A stretch of DNA of 64,000 nucleotides, taken from positions 1,178,001 to 1,242,000 of the forward strand of contig JAUCEF010000009.1 of assembly GCA_033558025.1 (NCBI GenBank). The letters run 5' to 3'. The number at the start of each line of letters is the position of its first letter. Position 1 is the stretch's first letter. The position numbers and the translations under genes are program-made. This DNA comes from Phytophthora sp. 'mugwort' (Eukaryota; Oomycota; Peronosporomycetes; Peronosporales; Peronosporaceae). A model generated the notes under the pieces. The model ran no database searches. It was given only the letters and a program-made list of their open reading frames with translations, and was not told where the DNA came from. Of this stretch, positions 34,480 through 45,216 are shown one piece after another.

Positions 34480-35821
34480 ATGGACTTCACGGCGCCCAAT
34501 GATTCCGACGTGGACATGATGCACGATGATTCGATGCTCAATGCCAACCTGGCGGCGCAGTACGGCCACCCGCAGCAAGGCCAGCGTCCGCTACCTCCAC
34601 ACCCGGGCATCTCGAGCATGAGTGCCGACCCACAGGCCGTCTTCCCGGGCGTCTATGTGCCTGGCCTGAACCCCATGGACCAGCCGCAGCAGGGCGACGC
34701 CATGGAGGAGTACGCGCGCCTAATGGGCATTAAAGTGGAGAACGACGACCCGAACGCCAACGCTTTTGGTGTTCCCGGCCCCGGCAATGACACGAGCAAG
34801 ATCCAAGCCAACGCCGCCTACTTTGAGAACCTCATTAATCGCGACCGGAACGACGCAATGGACGATGGCAATAACGTCACGTCCATGACGCTGCCCGCGG
34901 GCATCGGTAGCGGCATGAACGGTGTGGGAGGCTTCATGACCGCCCCTATGGCACCCGCACCCCCCATGTACAACCCCAACACGGAGCTGGCCTTCCAGGA
35001 CGGCGGCTCGCGACTGTACGACCCGTCGTCTGGCTTCCCGGGACAGAGCCCGCCTCTGCCCTTCCACAAGGGCCCCCAGGTGCGGCCGGGCATGCTGCCG
35101 CCCGAGATGGTGGGCTCGCAGACACTCCCGCCCGAGATCATATCGGCCATGATCAAGAACAATCCAACGCACAATTTCGAGAACCTCAGCGAGGACGAGA
35201 AGCAGGCGCTGATCAAGGAGGAAAAGTCGCGCGAGCGCAATCGTGACCACTCGCGCAAGTCGCGTCTGCGTAAGAAAGAGTTTGTCGAGTCACTCAAGCA
35301 CGAAGTCGGACAGTTGCAGGTGTACCAGCAAATCTGCGAACAGTGCATGGATTGCATCGCCCTCGTGGCGGCTGAGGCCTCGGCAGTGTTTCTCTTCTCG
35401 AGCGCCGCGTACACGCGCATGCTCGGCTACCAGAACCACCAGATTGTGCCCGGCCAGACGAGCTTTCTGGACATGGTGCACCCGGTAAGATGATGTCGAT
35501 TCGTATAGTTAAAATCTGTGGCCACCGTCGCTAATCTTTTTGTTTATTGTTTTTGTATTATCTTCAGGATGATGTGCAAGAAGTGCGTGCGGTGTTTACG
35601 AAGCTTAACACGCTGGGCGAGACCTATAGATGTACGTACCTTCATATCCTTTTTTGCAAGCTCAGTGCCGACTGACAGGGGGGATGCTTGTACTCGAATG
35701 ATTGTTTGTAGTTAAATTCCGAATAAAGTCAACGGACGGCGAATACTTCAACGCGGAAACGACGGCTCGCCTGGCGGAGAAGGGCGTGGTGTGCTCGACC
35801 CGCGTGGACCGCGACATCTAA
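34480..35821 (+). CDS. bZIP transcription factor with C-terminal PAS domain
   Basis: Three exons: 34480-35484, 35568-35631 and 35712-35821, with GTAAGA and GTACGT donors and TTCAG and TGTAG acceptors, giving 392 residues. The N-terminal half is Pro/Gly/Met-rich and acidic. The basic region RERNRDHSRKSRLRKKEF (about 251-268) has the canonical Asn and Arg of bZIP factors, followed by a short zipper of about two heptads. Residues about 290-391 form a PAS-like domain (AEASAVFLFSSAAYTRMLGY, FLDMVHPDDVQEV, FKFRIKSTDGEYFNAETTAR). The bZIP-PAS combination is known from oomycetes and suggests a signal-responsive dimerising regulator. The ligand and targets are unknown. Confidence 0.88.
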
Positions 35822-36724
35822 AGCTCGGGCTCGATGCAGTCAGCCTCCACAGCAGCAAGCCCGACGATAGTGAACCCAGCGACGGCAGGACAGGAAGTCT
35901 GCGGCCGACGAGAGCTCATGGCAGAGTGCAGTGCATTGACGAAGAGCAAAGAGCCTTGAGTCTGAACGATAACGTGTGAGTAGAAAGAGGCAGCAGACAA
36001 CCTATATTTTTAGATTGTTGGTTGAAGACAAGACGCTGAGAGCAAACATGTCAACGGGTGCCGCCAGACGGGGAGGAACGAGCATGGAGAGCAGAGAAGA
36101 AAAATACTCGACACGCAGTGAATGTTTAATATACAGATCGCGTTTGATGGCTGGCACCTCGGTGGGTCATCGGCAGTGAGGAAGGAAGCTACATAGCGTG
36201 ACGGCCACAGAGCTGCGGCGTCACCATAGTGTCATCTGCCCTGCCTGTGCATACTCGAAGGGGCTCGACATGTAGAGCGCCGTTAGATGTCCTTGCGAAT
36301 GTCTTGGCGCCCACCGCTCGCGCTTCTAATTGATGGGCAGATGGAATAGAGCGTTGTTTAATGACACACTCGAGTTGGAGCTGCTTACGAAGAATGCGCG
36401 GCGTTTTTCGATACGCTGACGCGCCCCATAAACATACAAACGACAAGTGTAAAATAACAATGCCGATGTCCCACATATCACAGCTCGCAAGCCGTGAACT
36501 AAAGAGCAGGTCGCGTCAACCAGCATTATCCCAGATTTACACAGAAAATCCTCTTCACACTGAAGTATCATAGAAATGCCGTTAAACTATAGCCCCACCA
36601 GTCGTCGTCTGTACTCACCCGCCACATTGCGAAATCAGAAAGGTGGCAGCAGTTCGTATTTGGGCACATATCGAACACTTGAGTCGCAAAGGCGAAAGCT
36701 CGACAGACCTAGCAACTCACAGAC
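35822..36724. other. Intergenic region, no gene recognised
   Basis: About 900 bp between the bZIP-PAS gene and the PX-domain gene. Short frames only; one minus-strand frame begins with a hydrophobic stretch but has no other support. Confidence 0.5.
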
Positions 36725-39700
36725 ATGGAGGCGGCGGCCGTGGAGCCCATATCCAAGGTGCTGGGGCTGCCTCGGCCCTTCCTGAGCGAGCCTAACCGCG
36801 CCTTCACACAGCTGGAGACGTGGCAGCAGCTCACCGCGCTGCTGGCCACGCAGCCTGTAAGTATCAAGCCGCTGGGCTACTACCGCACCCCGGACAGTGT
36901 CGACATGTACGTCCACCACCTCACGATATGCCCGTCATAGTGGTCGGACAAGTTGGTTATTATTTGCAAACTCGTCATATATGATGCATGCGACTAACCA
37001 AACAATCTGTGGGGTCGATATGACCATGTCTTGTCATATCTATCTAGCTATGTGTTCGAGTGCTCGATGGAAGATGCGTCCAGCGCACGACGCTACCGTT
37101 GGAAGATCTACCGTCGCTACAGACACTTCCAGAAGTACATAACGCACTCGTCGGAGCTGTTGGCCAGTCGATCGGTCCGGGTACCGAAGCTGTCACAAGC
37201 ATATCTCAAGCTTTTCCATGCCCAGCACTGCAAAGACCGGATCGTGGAGCTACACAAGTGGCTGGAAGGAGTAGCTGAGAATACGCAGAGTTACTATCAG
37301 ACACTGCAGCTGCAACAGGAGAAACAAGAGAAAGAAAAACTCCAGGCGCTTCAGCAGCAGAGACTAGCGCAGTTAGAGGAACAGACGAAACTCAAGGTTA
37401 TGAAGAAGCAGCACAAGAGTCATAGCAGCAGCAATGCCACTGTTATGCGTCCTCATATGACTATGACGAGTATGAGCACTGGCAGGTTGCGAGCACCGAC
37501 AAACACGAGCACAACCTCCTCACGACGACGGAGCAGTATCAGCTTGAAGACGATCGAGCAGCAAGGAGATTCAGCGCTATACGTGCTACGAACAGACAAG
37601 GCAGAGGCTCTTCCCGTCGTGATGTTGAGCTGTTTCCTGTTTGCTGGAGCCAATTGTCCCTTCCCACACGTCTTTCGAGGCATGCCGAGCTTCGCGTTGG
37701 CTTTAGAGGAGCTGAATGTGCTGCTAACACAAGCTGCACCGGCCGCGTATCCTTCTAGACTGAAGAATTCAACGACTACAAACGCAGGGCTGGGCTTGCG
37801 GTTAACTCCGAGTCATGAGCAGGAAGGACACTTCTTGGGGGCGACTGTGGCTGGTTTTCTACGAGATCAACAGGAGCTGGACCCGGCACTGGTTGATGTC
37901 CCAGTGGGGGCGAAATTGGTGCGAGTCAACGGCTTCGAGGTCAGCGACTCGCCGTTCGATCAAGTGCTGGTGCAACTGCGCAGTGTGGGGCTCCCAATGC
38001 GCTTGAGGTTTCTGTACAATCCCCATCTTAACCGCCAAAGGAGTCACTCGGTAACGTCTCGAAGCAGCGTCGACTTCACTTGTGATACAGAATCGGGGAG
38101 TAAAAGACAGCGCGTGGTGTCAAGTGCTAGTGGAGGGAGCAGCAGTGGAAATTCGACGGATGTTGGTAAGCCGCCAGTGGGTCCTAGTCATCGCAGTTAT
38201 AGTGTGGATGCCCCCAGGTCGTCCTCTGGTCTCTTTGGCGCAGTGTTTGGTGATTTATTTGGAACTGGAAGTGGCTCCGAGGTGAGTAAAGCTCCGAGTT
38301 CGAGAAGTGTGACTAGTATTGTGAGTTCTACCGGCAAACAGCGTGGCGAGACAATGGAAGCTGGTCACTACGCGACGCTTAGTGGTGGAACAGCGTTGTT
38401 TGCATGGGACGACGTCAGTGGAGTATCACGCGACCTCATTTCGCGTGGATTCTTTTCATATCTGCCACCGTCATTGCTGTCTGAACTGCGTCAGAAGCAT
38501 CGTGCTGAGAGAAAGGCAAAGAATTTCATGATGGAACATGATCCCAGCGAGAACGACGACAGCGACGAGAACCAGCGTCAGGAAGATGTTAAGACAGTCA
38601 TATCTCGCAAGGCTCAAGGCGTGTGGAGTACGGCGACTGGTCCCATGGGCTTGTCACTTGGAGCCTGTAAAATCTGCGATGTGGAGGCAGCGATGCTGGA
38701 GATGGCGCCAGTCTTTTTCTCGTCTAGATGTGAGCATCGCGGCAGCGAGAAACGTCTGTGCAAGGGCTTCGTCCTGGTTTCAATCAACAACGAGAGCACG
38801 TTCGGCGCTCCGTTTGTGACTGTAATTAAGCGATTGCGCACGGCTTCGCGTCCGACAAGTTTGTGTTTCCGTTGGTATCAGGATTTCAGCCCCTTTTTAG
38901 AGACGGAACTCGCGGAGCATGAGAGCAGCGCGTCTCGGGCTCCAAGCGTCATGAAACCCCACCCTATTGGAGCCAACGCGTTTGTGAATACTCTGGATTG
39001 TGTAGCAGAAGCTCAGACGGATCTCAGCAACAGTTTGCAGCTCGCTCTGATGGAGAACGCGTCTATTCGCGATGAAATCGGAGTTGTTCACGACGCGCAC
39101 CGCGAGTTGCGGCTTGCACAGGAACGCGCCGCCCAGCGAGAGAGGATTCTCCAGGCCCGGATTGAGCAGAGCGACCTGGAGATGGCGAAACTAAAGGAAG
39201 AAGTGGATGTACAGCGACAAGAGTTGGAGCAGTCGCGTGTGCGGGCGATGGAGGCCGAGGCGAAGCTGGCTACCAACAAGAAAGAGTATGAAGTTATGCT
39301 GGAGAAGGCACAGGAGAGCGCGATGGCGCGTCTAGCCGAGCACGAAGAGCAACTGGTGAAGGAATCGAACCGCTCGATTGAGAATGCGAATAGACTGGCG
39401 GATCGTCGTGCCCAGCAAATGCTCGAGACTGCAGCTAATGAAAGCCAACGCAAGCACGAGGAATACTTACAGAAGCTTGCAGAGGAGCATTCAGAAGAAG
39501 TGGAGAGCCTCGTTCAGCAGGTGGCTGTGTGGCGGCACCAGGTCGAGGTGTTGACGGAGGCGGAGAAACGCAATTATGCGGCTTTAATGAGCACCGGCGT
39601 GAACCCGTACGGTGACCACCAACGCTCTCGTTTCGGCTATTCAAGCACGGACTCGCCGTTCGGTGAGCTCAAGAACAATGACAGTACTGATCTCCACGTG

Positions 39701-39901
39701 CCGCGTCGCAAACAGGGACAGACTCAGGACTCCAGCGTGGCTACTACCGCCGCCACGGCTGCGAAATGGCGCGATGGCAGCCCCGAGGACGATGACAAGA
39801 ATCACAAGAGCCACGCGATCTCTGGAACCTCAGACCAGTCGTCGCAGTCCAATAATGGCACGTTCTGGGACCGCATGGTGTCGCTACTCGCCACGGAGTG
39901 A
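36725..39901 (+). CDS. PX domain, PDZ-like and coiled-coil protein
   Basis: Two exons, 36725-36906 and 37048-39901 (donor GTACGT, acceptor CTAG), joined as PDSVDIYVFECSMED, giving about 1,011 residues. Residues about 38-145 form a PX phosphoinositide-binding domain (RRYRWKIYRRYRHFQKYITH, then LSQAYLKLFH). A Gln-rich coiled coil follows. About 307-382 is PDZ-like (AGLGLRLTPSHEQ, VPVGAKLVRVNGFEV, LRSVGLPMRLRF) and about 585-672 is a second, weaker one (GPMGLSLGACKI, KGFVLVSINNEST, PTSLCFRWY). About 730-925 is a long coiled coil. Likely a membrane-trafficking or signalling scaffold on endosomes; this is inferred from domains. Confidence 0.75.
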
Positions 39902-40093
39902 GACAATTGAACTTGCCAGTATGAATGAATGCGTTAGCTTAGTAAAAATCAAGCACGGTTATCACATTCAGAAGAAGGTTAAGAACTATGTCGGTTGGGG
40001 CGGTATGAAGGTACAGTATGATGTCGGTAATGACACAAAGATGCGTGGTTTTCATTCTGAAAGATTCTAGCTGCTGCGCAAGTGTCTTAGGAT
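39902..40093. promoter_or_regulatory. Aldo-keto reductase promoter region with initiator-like TTCATTCT
   Basis: The initiator-like element TTCATTCT is at 40051-40058, about 35 nt upstream of the start at 40094. Assigned by consensus and position. Confidence 0.4.
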
Positions 40094-40930
40094 ATGATGA
40101 GTATGACGATCCCGACCAAGGTGCTGCCGAGTGGGGCGCGGATCCCCGTCGTAGGGTTCGGTGCTTACCTGGAGAACGACGTGTCCAACTCGTACAGCAT
40201 CGTCTTGTCAGCGCTGAAGCAGGGCTACCGCCACATTGATACTGCGCAGCTATATCACAACGAAACGGACGTCGGACGCGCTGTCCGAGACTCTGGGATC
40301 CCCCGTGAAGAGATTTTTGTGACCAGCAAGTTGTTTATCACGGCTTGGGGCTACAAGAAGGCTCTGGCTAGTATCAAGAAGAGCAATCAGAAGATCGGAC
40401 TTGGATATATTGACCTGTTCCTGCTGCATGCCCCGGGTGATGCTGCTACTCGTGCTGCGACCTGGCGAGCGGTGGAAGAGCTTCATGAACAAGGTATCTT
40501 GAAGGATATTGGCGTGTCTAACTTCAGCGGAGCTCATATCGATAAGCTGATGAAGACAGCCAAGGTGAAGCCTGCCGTGAACCAGATTGAGGTGCATCCG
40601 TGGCTCACACGTCTGGAGACAGTTAAGTACTGTCAGGATCACGATATTATCGTGGAAGCTTACTCACCGTTAGCGAAAGGATACAAGATGAGGGACCCGA
40701 CGCTGAAGGAGATCGCTGATGAGGTAGGCGCCACGCCGGCACAGGTGCTGGTCGCCTTTAGTCTGGCCAGAGATATCGTCCCGCTACCGAAATCTGCCAA
40801 CACGACGCGCCAGAAGGAGAACCTCGAGGCGATTAATGTTAAGCTGTCGGCTGAGCAGGTTGAGAGGCTTATGACACTGGACGAGTACTATGTGACGGAC
40901 TGGGACCCCATCCGCGACGAGGAAGTGTGA
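40094..40930 (+). CDS. Aldo-keto reductase
   Basis: 278 residues, no intron. Canonical catalytic tetrad: Asp49 and Tyr54 (YRHIDTAQLYHNE), Lys79 (VTSKLF) and His112 (LFLLHAPG). The family signatures GVSNFSGAHI, NQIEVHPWL and the NADPH-binding PLPKSAN are all present. Such enzymes reduce aldehydes and ketones with NADPH in the cytosol. The substrate cannot be told from sequence. Two consecutive Met codons make 40094 or 40097 possible starts. Confidence 0.93.
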   Translation: MMSMTIPTKVLPSGARIPVVGFGAYLENDVSNSYSIVLSALKQGYRHIDTAQLYHNETDVGRAVRDSGIPREEIFVTSKLFITAWGYKKALASIKKSNQKIGLGYIDLFLLHAPGDAATRAATWRAVEELHEQGILKDIGVSNFSGAHIDKLMKTAKVKPAVNQIEVHPWLTRLETVKYCQDHDIIVEAYSPLAKGYKMRDPTLKEIADEVGATPAQVLVAFSLARDIVPLPKSANTTRQKENLEAINVKLSAEQVERLMTLDEYYVTDWDPIRDEEV

Positions 40931-41287
40931 AGCCACGCTGAAAAACCTCAATATACCTTCGGATTTACTATGCTCGTCTTACCATTTATTGCTTTTATCA
41001 ATAGCAATTCACGATAATACATTAAAACATACTTCAAGTAACATGTTAGACCTCGAAACGGCGTAGGGATCCGATCTTGGTAATGGACGGCTGAGCGTTG
41101 CGCAGGTTGCAGGCGTCGGCGGCGCTCTAGATCGTCTGTGAGCCGTCGATTGATGAATCAAAAGGCACTAGGATCTTTCTCAAGACGCTCAATAGTTTGG
41201 TTGTGTGTGGTCCTCTAGACTCGAGGTCATTCTTGAATTCACAGGTAGGCATCTCGAATCCCTGAAAGAAAACCAGCGAAGGAAATT
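40931..41287. other. Intergenic region
   Basis: About 360 bp between the aldo-keto reductase and the carbonic anhydrase, same orientation. No gene recognised. Confidence 0.5.
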
Positions 41288-42234
41288 ATGGTTGGCGTCG
41301 TGTCGCGCATGCTGCTGTTGGGCGCGGCTTTGATTGTTGCGGGTCAAGCAGAGACGACCAAGTGGGGGTACAAGGAGACAAGTGAGGAGGAACTCGGTCC
41401 TGACGACTGGAAGGAAGCTTACCCGGCATGCGGGGGTTCAAACCAGTCCCCGATCAGCATCCCGGTGCGTCAGCTGTCGCACAATGACTGGGGAATGGCT
41501 CATGCTCCGATCAAGTACGGAGGCACCTGTGAGAAGTTTACACTGAAGAAGCTCGAGGACTTGTACAAGTGGGAGATCAATGGCGACGAACGTAAGAAGG
41601 AATTATTGTGGCATAATGAGGTGGGATACTAACATTAAGCTATTTTTCTGTAGACTGCACGGTCAAGTCGATTAACTTTGATGAGCGCGAGTACGGACTG
41701 GCTCAGTTCCATATCCACGCGACGTCGGAGCATGCGCTCGACAACTACAATTACGACGCCGAGGTCCACTTTGTGCACAAAGCAGTGGATGGTAGTGGCA
41801 AGATTCTGGTCACGGGTGTCTTCCTTCAAGCGGAGCCAAACGTGAAGGAGAATGCGTTCATCAAAAATCTCTGGAAGGACTTGAAGACTGAGACCGACAC
41901 GTTCAACTTGATGGACGCAGGGTACGTTAGAGTTTTTTGTAGGTTTGATGTCTTGAATTTCGTACTAAATTTTTTGTTTTCTTACAGCATGAACTATGCC
42001 GAGTTGATGAACGGCCTCGTGGCCAAGAGCCACTTGTTCAACTACAACGGCAGCTTGACCACTCCACCGTGCAGTGAAGTCGTGGACTGGTGGGTGCTGA
42101 ACAACCCGATCTCGATCACGTACAACGAGCTCCACCAATTGAAAAAGGCATATGGCGAACTTCCGTCGACGAACGACGCGTCGGATAACCGCCCGACGCA
42201 GCCTCTGAACAACCGTCAGGTCAAATACTACTAG
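41288..42234 (+). CDS. Secreted alpha-type carbonic anhydrase
   Basis: Three exons: 41288-41591, 41654-41921 and 41988-42234 (donors GTAAGA and GTACGT, acceptors TGTAG and TACAG), giving about 272 residues. A signal peptide is present (MLLLGAALIVAGQA). Core motifs are GGSNQSPISI, then AQFHIHATSEH with zinc ligands His121 and His123, EVHFVHK with the third ligand His140, and FNYNGSLTTPPCSEVVDWWV near the C-terminus. It hydrates CO2 to bicarbonate. Alpha carbonic anhydrases of oomycetes are often secreted and have been discussed as infection-related. Nearby secreted peroxidase may be coincidental. Confidence 0.93.
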
Positions 42235-42513
42235 GCATTGGCAAGTTATTCACCAATGCATTGTCCGAGGCAAACAAGCGACAATGGGAACGTGAGCATG
42301 TGAAGCGAATCAGAAAGAAAAAAATAATAAAAAGTTTCTTTGATATATTTTCTTAGGCTCAAAAGAACATGCATACTGCGGATACATTGAGCTCTGAATC
42401 GTTCTTGGTTGCTAGTTATCTTACTCACGATTTTAGTTTCCTGCTCCCTCTATCTCTTCTACACTGGCACATCAAAAACTGGTTGACCATTCACGACTTT
42501 CTTTCTCCTGCTC

Positions 42514-45216
42514 TTACAGGTTGTATGGGTCTGTGTACGAGAAGCCCTGGAAGACGTGACTCTTGCCGATAGGAGCATCCGAGACCACCGAGTCCACGAC
42601 CTCCTGTCGCTTGAAGAATTCGGGTACGTTGTTCACTTCACCGTCCGACTTGACAATAGGCCGGAACGGCACCGGCACGTCACGTTTGTATAGCTTTTCC
42701 CAGTCTACTTCCGAGAAGAACGGGTGGTCCATGATTTCCTGAGCTCCGCACGGCCCAGAGCCGAGTCGCTTTGCCGGGTTACGACAGATCAGTCCACGAA
42801 GAAGCGAGCGCGCATCGTCCGAGAACTCGGACGGGAACCGGAGCGGCAGCTTGACAATGTTCTGGAAGTTGCGCTTCCGGTTCGTGTGGTAGAACGGCGT
42901 GTAACCTGCGAGCATCTCAAAGATGAGGACGCCCATCGACCAGTAATCAACTGCCTTGCCGTATGGCACGCGGCGAATGAGCTCGGGCGCAATGTACTCG
43001 GGTGTGCCACAAAACGTCTGCATACCGTCCTTGCTATCAAAATGGTCGTGAGACAGTCCGAAATCGGTCAGCGCGATGAAACCTTGGTCGTCCAGGAGGA
43101 TGTTCTCAGGCTTGAGATCACGGTACACGATGTTGTACGTGTGGAGGTGGGAGATGGCCAGCACGAGTTGAGCAGCGTAGAAGCGGGTACGTACTTCATC
43201 AAAGTGCATGGCACGACGCAGATGGAAGTGCAGAGTGCCGCCATTGTAGAAATCCATCACGAAATACAACTTGGCGTCGTTCTGGAACGCGTACCGTAGT
43301 TTCACCATGAAAGGATGATCTACACCCTGTAGAATACGTCGCTCCGTCTTCGTATGTTCTACCTGGTTCTTAGCAAACACCGCTGCCTTCTTGATCACCT
43401 TCATCGCGTAAACCTTGCCGGTCTCGCCACCTGTGGCACCGGCAATCTGTTGTGGTGTCATCCCCATGGCCATCATCGTACGTGGACTTAATAACCGTGC
43501 TCCCTTCTGTTGTTGTGGCACTTTTCGTCGCACCAGCATCACTTTACCAAACGCTCCGCGACCCACGACACGCAGTAGATCAAAGTCATCAATCGTCAAC
43601 GAGTCGTATTCACGCGGCTTCAGCTCGCGAGAAGCGCCGCCTGCGGCACCACCAAGTACTGTGTCGTATACGGACTGCTTACGTGCGCGACCAGGCTGAT
43701 TCTTAGCAGCTCGTCCGCTGTCTTCAAGCTTACTGTGTCCACTCGGTCCTTTTGCTCGAGCTTGCTGCTGCTCCTCCAATAATGTATTTAGCCGCAGTTC
43801 ACGCGCAGCACGACGCTGGAACTCGTACGGTGTCGGCGACGCCAGGAAAGCAAACACTGTATCCAGCACCTCCTTTGTCGTATACGCGGGGCTTTCGTTC
43901 GCACCTTCACACGGTCCTGCAGACAAGCAAATGCAGCCGAAACCTGTGAGTTGCGCTGCACTTGGGCTTTTTGGCGAACGCGATGACGGCGACGATACCG
44001 TAGCCGACAACGTATCGTCACTGCTCGTCGTCGTGCTAGCTCCACTGGGTCCACCACTCGTGGCAAATGCTGTCGCGTCACGACTAAGTTCCGTGTTGAG
44101 TGGGAAGTCGGACCTGGACCACGAAATACTGTGCTGGGAGAAGAAGCGCTTAAAGCCCGAGTTCCAGGACGGATCAATTTTGTGCGAGCTCTCCACGAAC
44201 GCCACGTTGCCCAGTCGGCTTTTGAGTTCGTAGCGGTACTTCGCAATAAGCTGTGTCACGAGCACCCCGCCGTACCCATAGGCGATGAAGTGCACTTTGT
44301 GGGCTGCCGACGGGAAAATATAGTTGCGCCACACATGGTCGCAGTGCTCTTCCGCATTACTCGACCCTCGAATCGGCATTTTCTCCACTGTACCGTCTTG
44401 GGTCACCATCAGTTGCGTATTCATGTTGGGATTCATCACTAGAACGCCATACCCAGCAGCAATGGCTTTTTGGAAGTACGGCAGCATGGAACCCACCTGT
44501 ACACCGTCCTTGAGCAGCACACTGCGACTCCAAATGCCGCAGCTGAGACCTCGGAACGAGCACACAAAGACCAGCAGCTTCTCGGCGACGCTAAAGTTCT
44601 TGCTCGTGTGGAAAATGCACCGCGGTTCGTCCGTGTCGATCATCATGCGGAAGCCGTCGTTGGTAGAGCAGATGCTGGACGAGCTGGACCTGACGGAGCT
44701 GCTGGCACTGACACTGCTGCCTGCATTGCTGGCCCCCGGGTCAAAGCCCGACTCGACTGAGCTCCTCTCGAACTCGAGCGGGGGGATCGCTTGCTCCAGA
44801 AACAGTAGCTCCTGCAGCATTCGCGTGTGCACGTGGTCGATGAGACCGCGCAGAACCTCCTCGCCATGCTCCCGGATCTCCAGCTTGGAGATGTGCTGCT
44901 TCGTGGCCTTGTTCCTCACGTCACCACTCTCCGTAAGCTCGAAACGGTCGTTGGACCAACCTGCGGACGCCGCCGTGAAGGCCGCGGGCATCGTGTCCTC
45001 TGAGATGGTGCCCATGTCCCATTTTGGCATCGGCGGGCGACGTGTAGTACCTACGTTGCTGCTGGTGCTGTTTGAGCTGCTACTGATCACGATGCCGTCC
45101 ATGAGCGCGGTGAGCGTAGGACGCTCGCCATTCGACGTCGCGGTGGCAGTTGCACCGGAGTTGGACGCGCCACCGTTCACAGGGCGATACGTGGAGTCCC
45201 ACTTGACCTTGATCAT
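42514..45216 (-). CDS. AGC protein kinase fused to an N-terminal Arb2-like domain
   Basis: 900 residues, single exon. Residues about 195-375 read as an Arb2/FAM172-type alpha/beta-hydrolase fold (KLLVFVCSFRGLSCGIWSRS, GYGVLVMNPN, FPSAAHKVHFIAYGYGGVLV). The usual nucleophile Ser of the HSYGG-type box is Gly here (YGYGG), so hydrolase activity is doubtful. Residues about 545-850 are an AGC kinase: GRGAFGKV (552-559), VYAMK (Lys606), YRDLKPEN (698-705), TDFGLSHD (Asp718) and GTPEYIAPEL, with a 30-residue insert between the glycine loop and the Lys. The C-terminal FQGFSY is the hydrophobic motif of AGC kinases. The gene converges with the carbonic anhydrase gene. Confidence 0.88.
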   Translation of the reverse strand: MIKVKWDSTYRPVNGGASNSGATATATSNGERPTLTALMDGIVISSSSNSTSSNVGTTRRPPMPKWDMGTISEDTMPAAFTAASAGWSNDRFELTESGDVRNKATKQHISKLEIREHGEEVLRGLIDHVHTRMLQELLFLEQAIPPLEFERSSVESGFDPGASNAGSSVSASSSVRSSSSSICSTNDGFRMMIDTDEPRCIFHTSKNFSVAEKLLVFVCSFRGLSCGIWSRSVLLKDGVQVGSMLPYFQKAIAAGYGVLVMNPNMNTQLMVTQDGTVEKMPIRGSSNAEEHCDHVWRNYIFPSAAHKVHFIAYGYGGVLVTQLIAKYRYELKSRLGNVAFVESSHKIDPSWNSGFKRFFSQHSISWSRSDFPLNTELSRDATAFATSGGPSGASTTTSSDDTLSATVSSPSSRSPKSPSAAQLTGFGCICLSAGPCEGANESPAYTTKEVLDTVFAFLASPTPYEFQRRAARELRLNTLLEEQQQARAKGPSGHSKLEDSGRAAKNQPGRARKQSVYDTVLGGAAGGASRELKPREYDSLTIDDFDLLRVVGRGAFGKVMLVRRKVPQQQKGARLLSPRTMMAMGMTPQQIAGATGGETGKVYAMKVIKKAAVFAKNQVEHTKTERRILQGVDHPFMVKLRYAFQNDAKLYFVMDFYNGGTLHFHLRRAMHFDEVRTRFYAAQLVLAISHLHTYNIVYRDLKPENILLDDQGFIALTDFGLSHDHFDSKDGMQTFCGTPEYIAPELIRRVPYGKAVDYWSMGVLIFEMLAGYTPFYHTNRKRNFQNIVKLPLRFPSEFSDDARSLLRGLICRNPAKRLGSGPCGAQEIMDHPFFSEVDWEKLYKRDVPVPFRPIVKSDGEVNNVPEFFKRQEVVDSVVSDAPIGKSHVFQGFSYTDPYNL

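Noticed and set aside
34720..35420. Minus-strand frames of 176 and 200 residues over the bZIP gene
   Set aside because: Antisense shadows of the GC-rich coding region with no motif of their own.
36189..36476. Possible small secreted (effector-like) protein with N-terminal hydrophobic stretch
   Set aside because: No RxLR or other effector motif and no supporting context; lies in an intergenic region.
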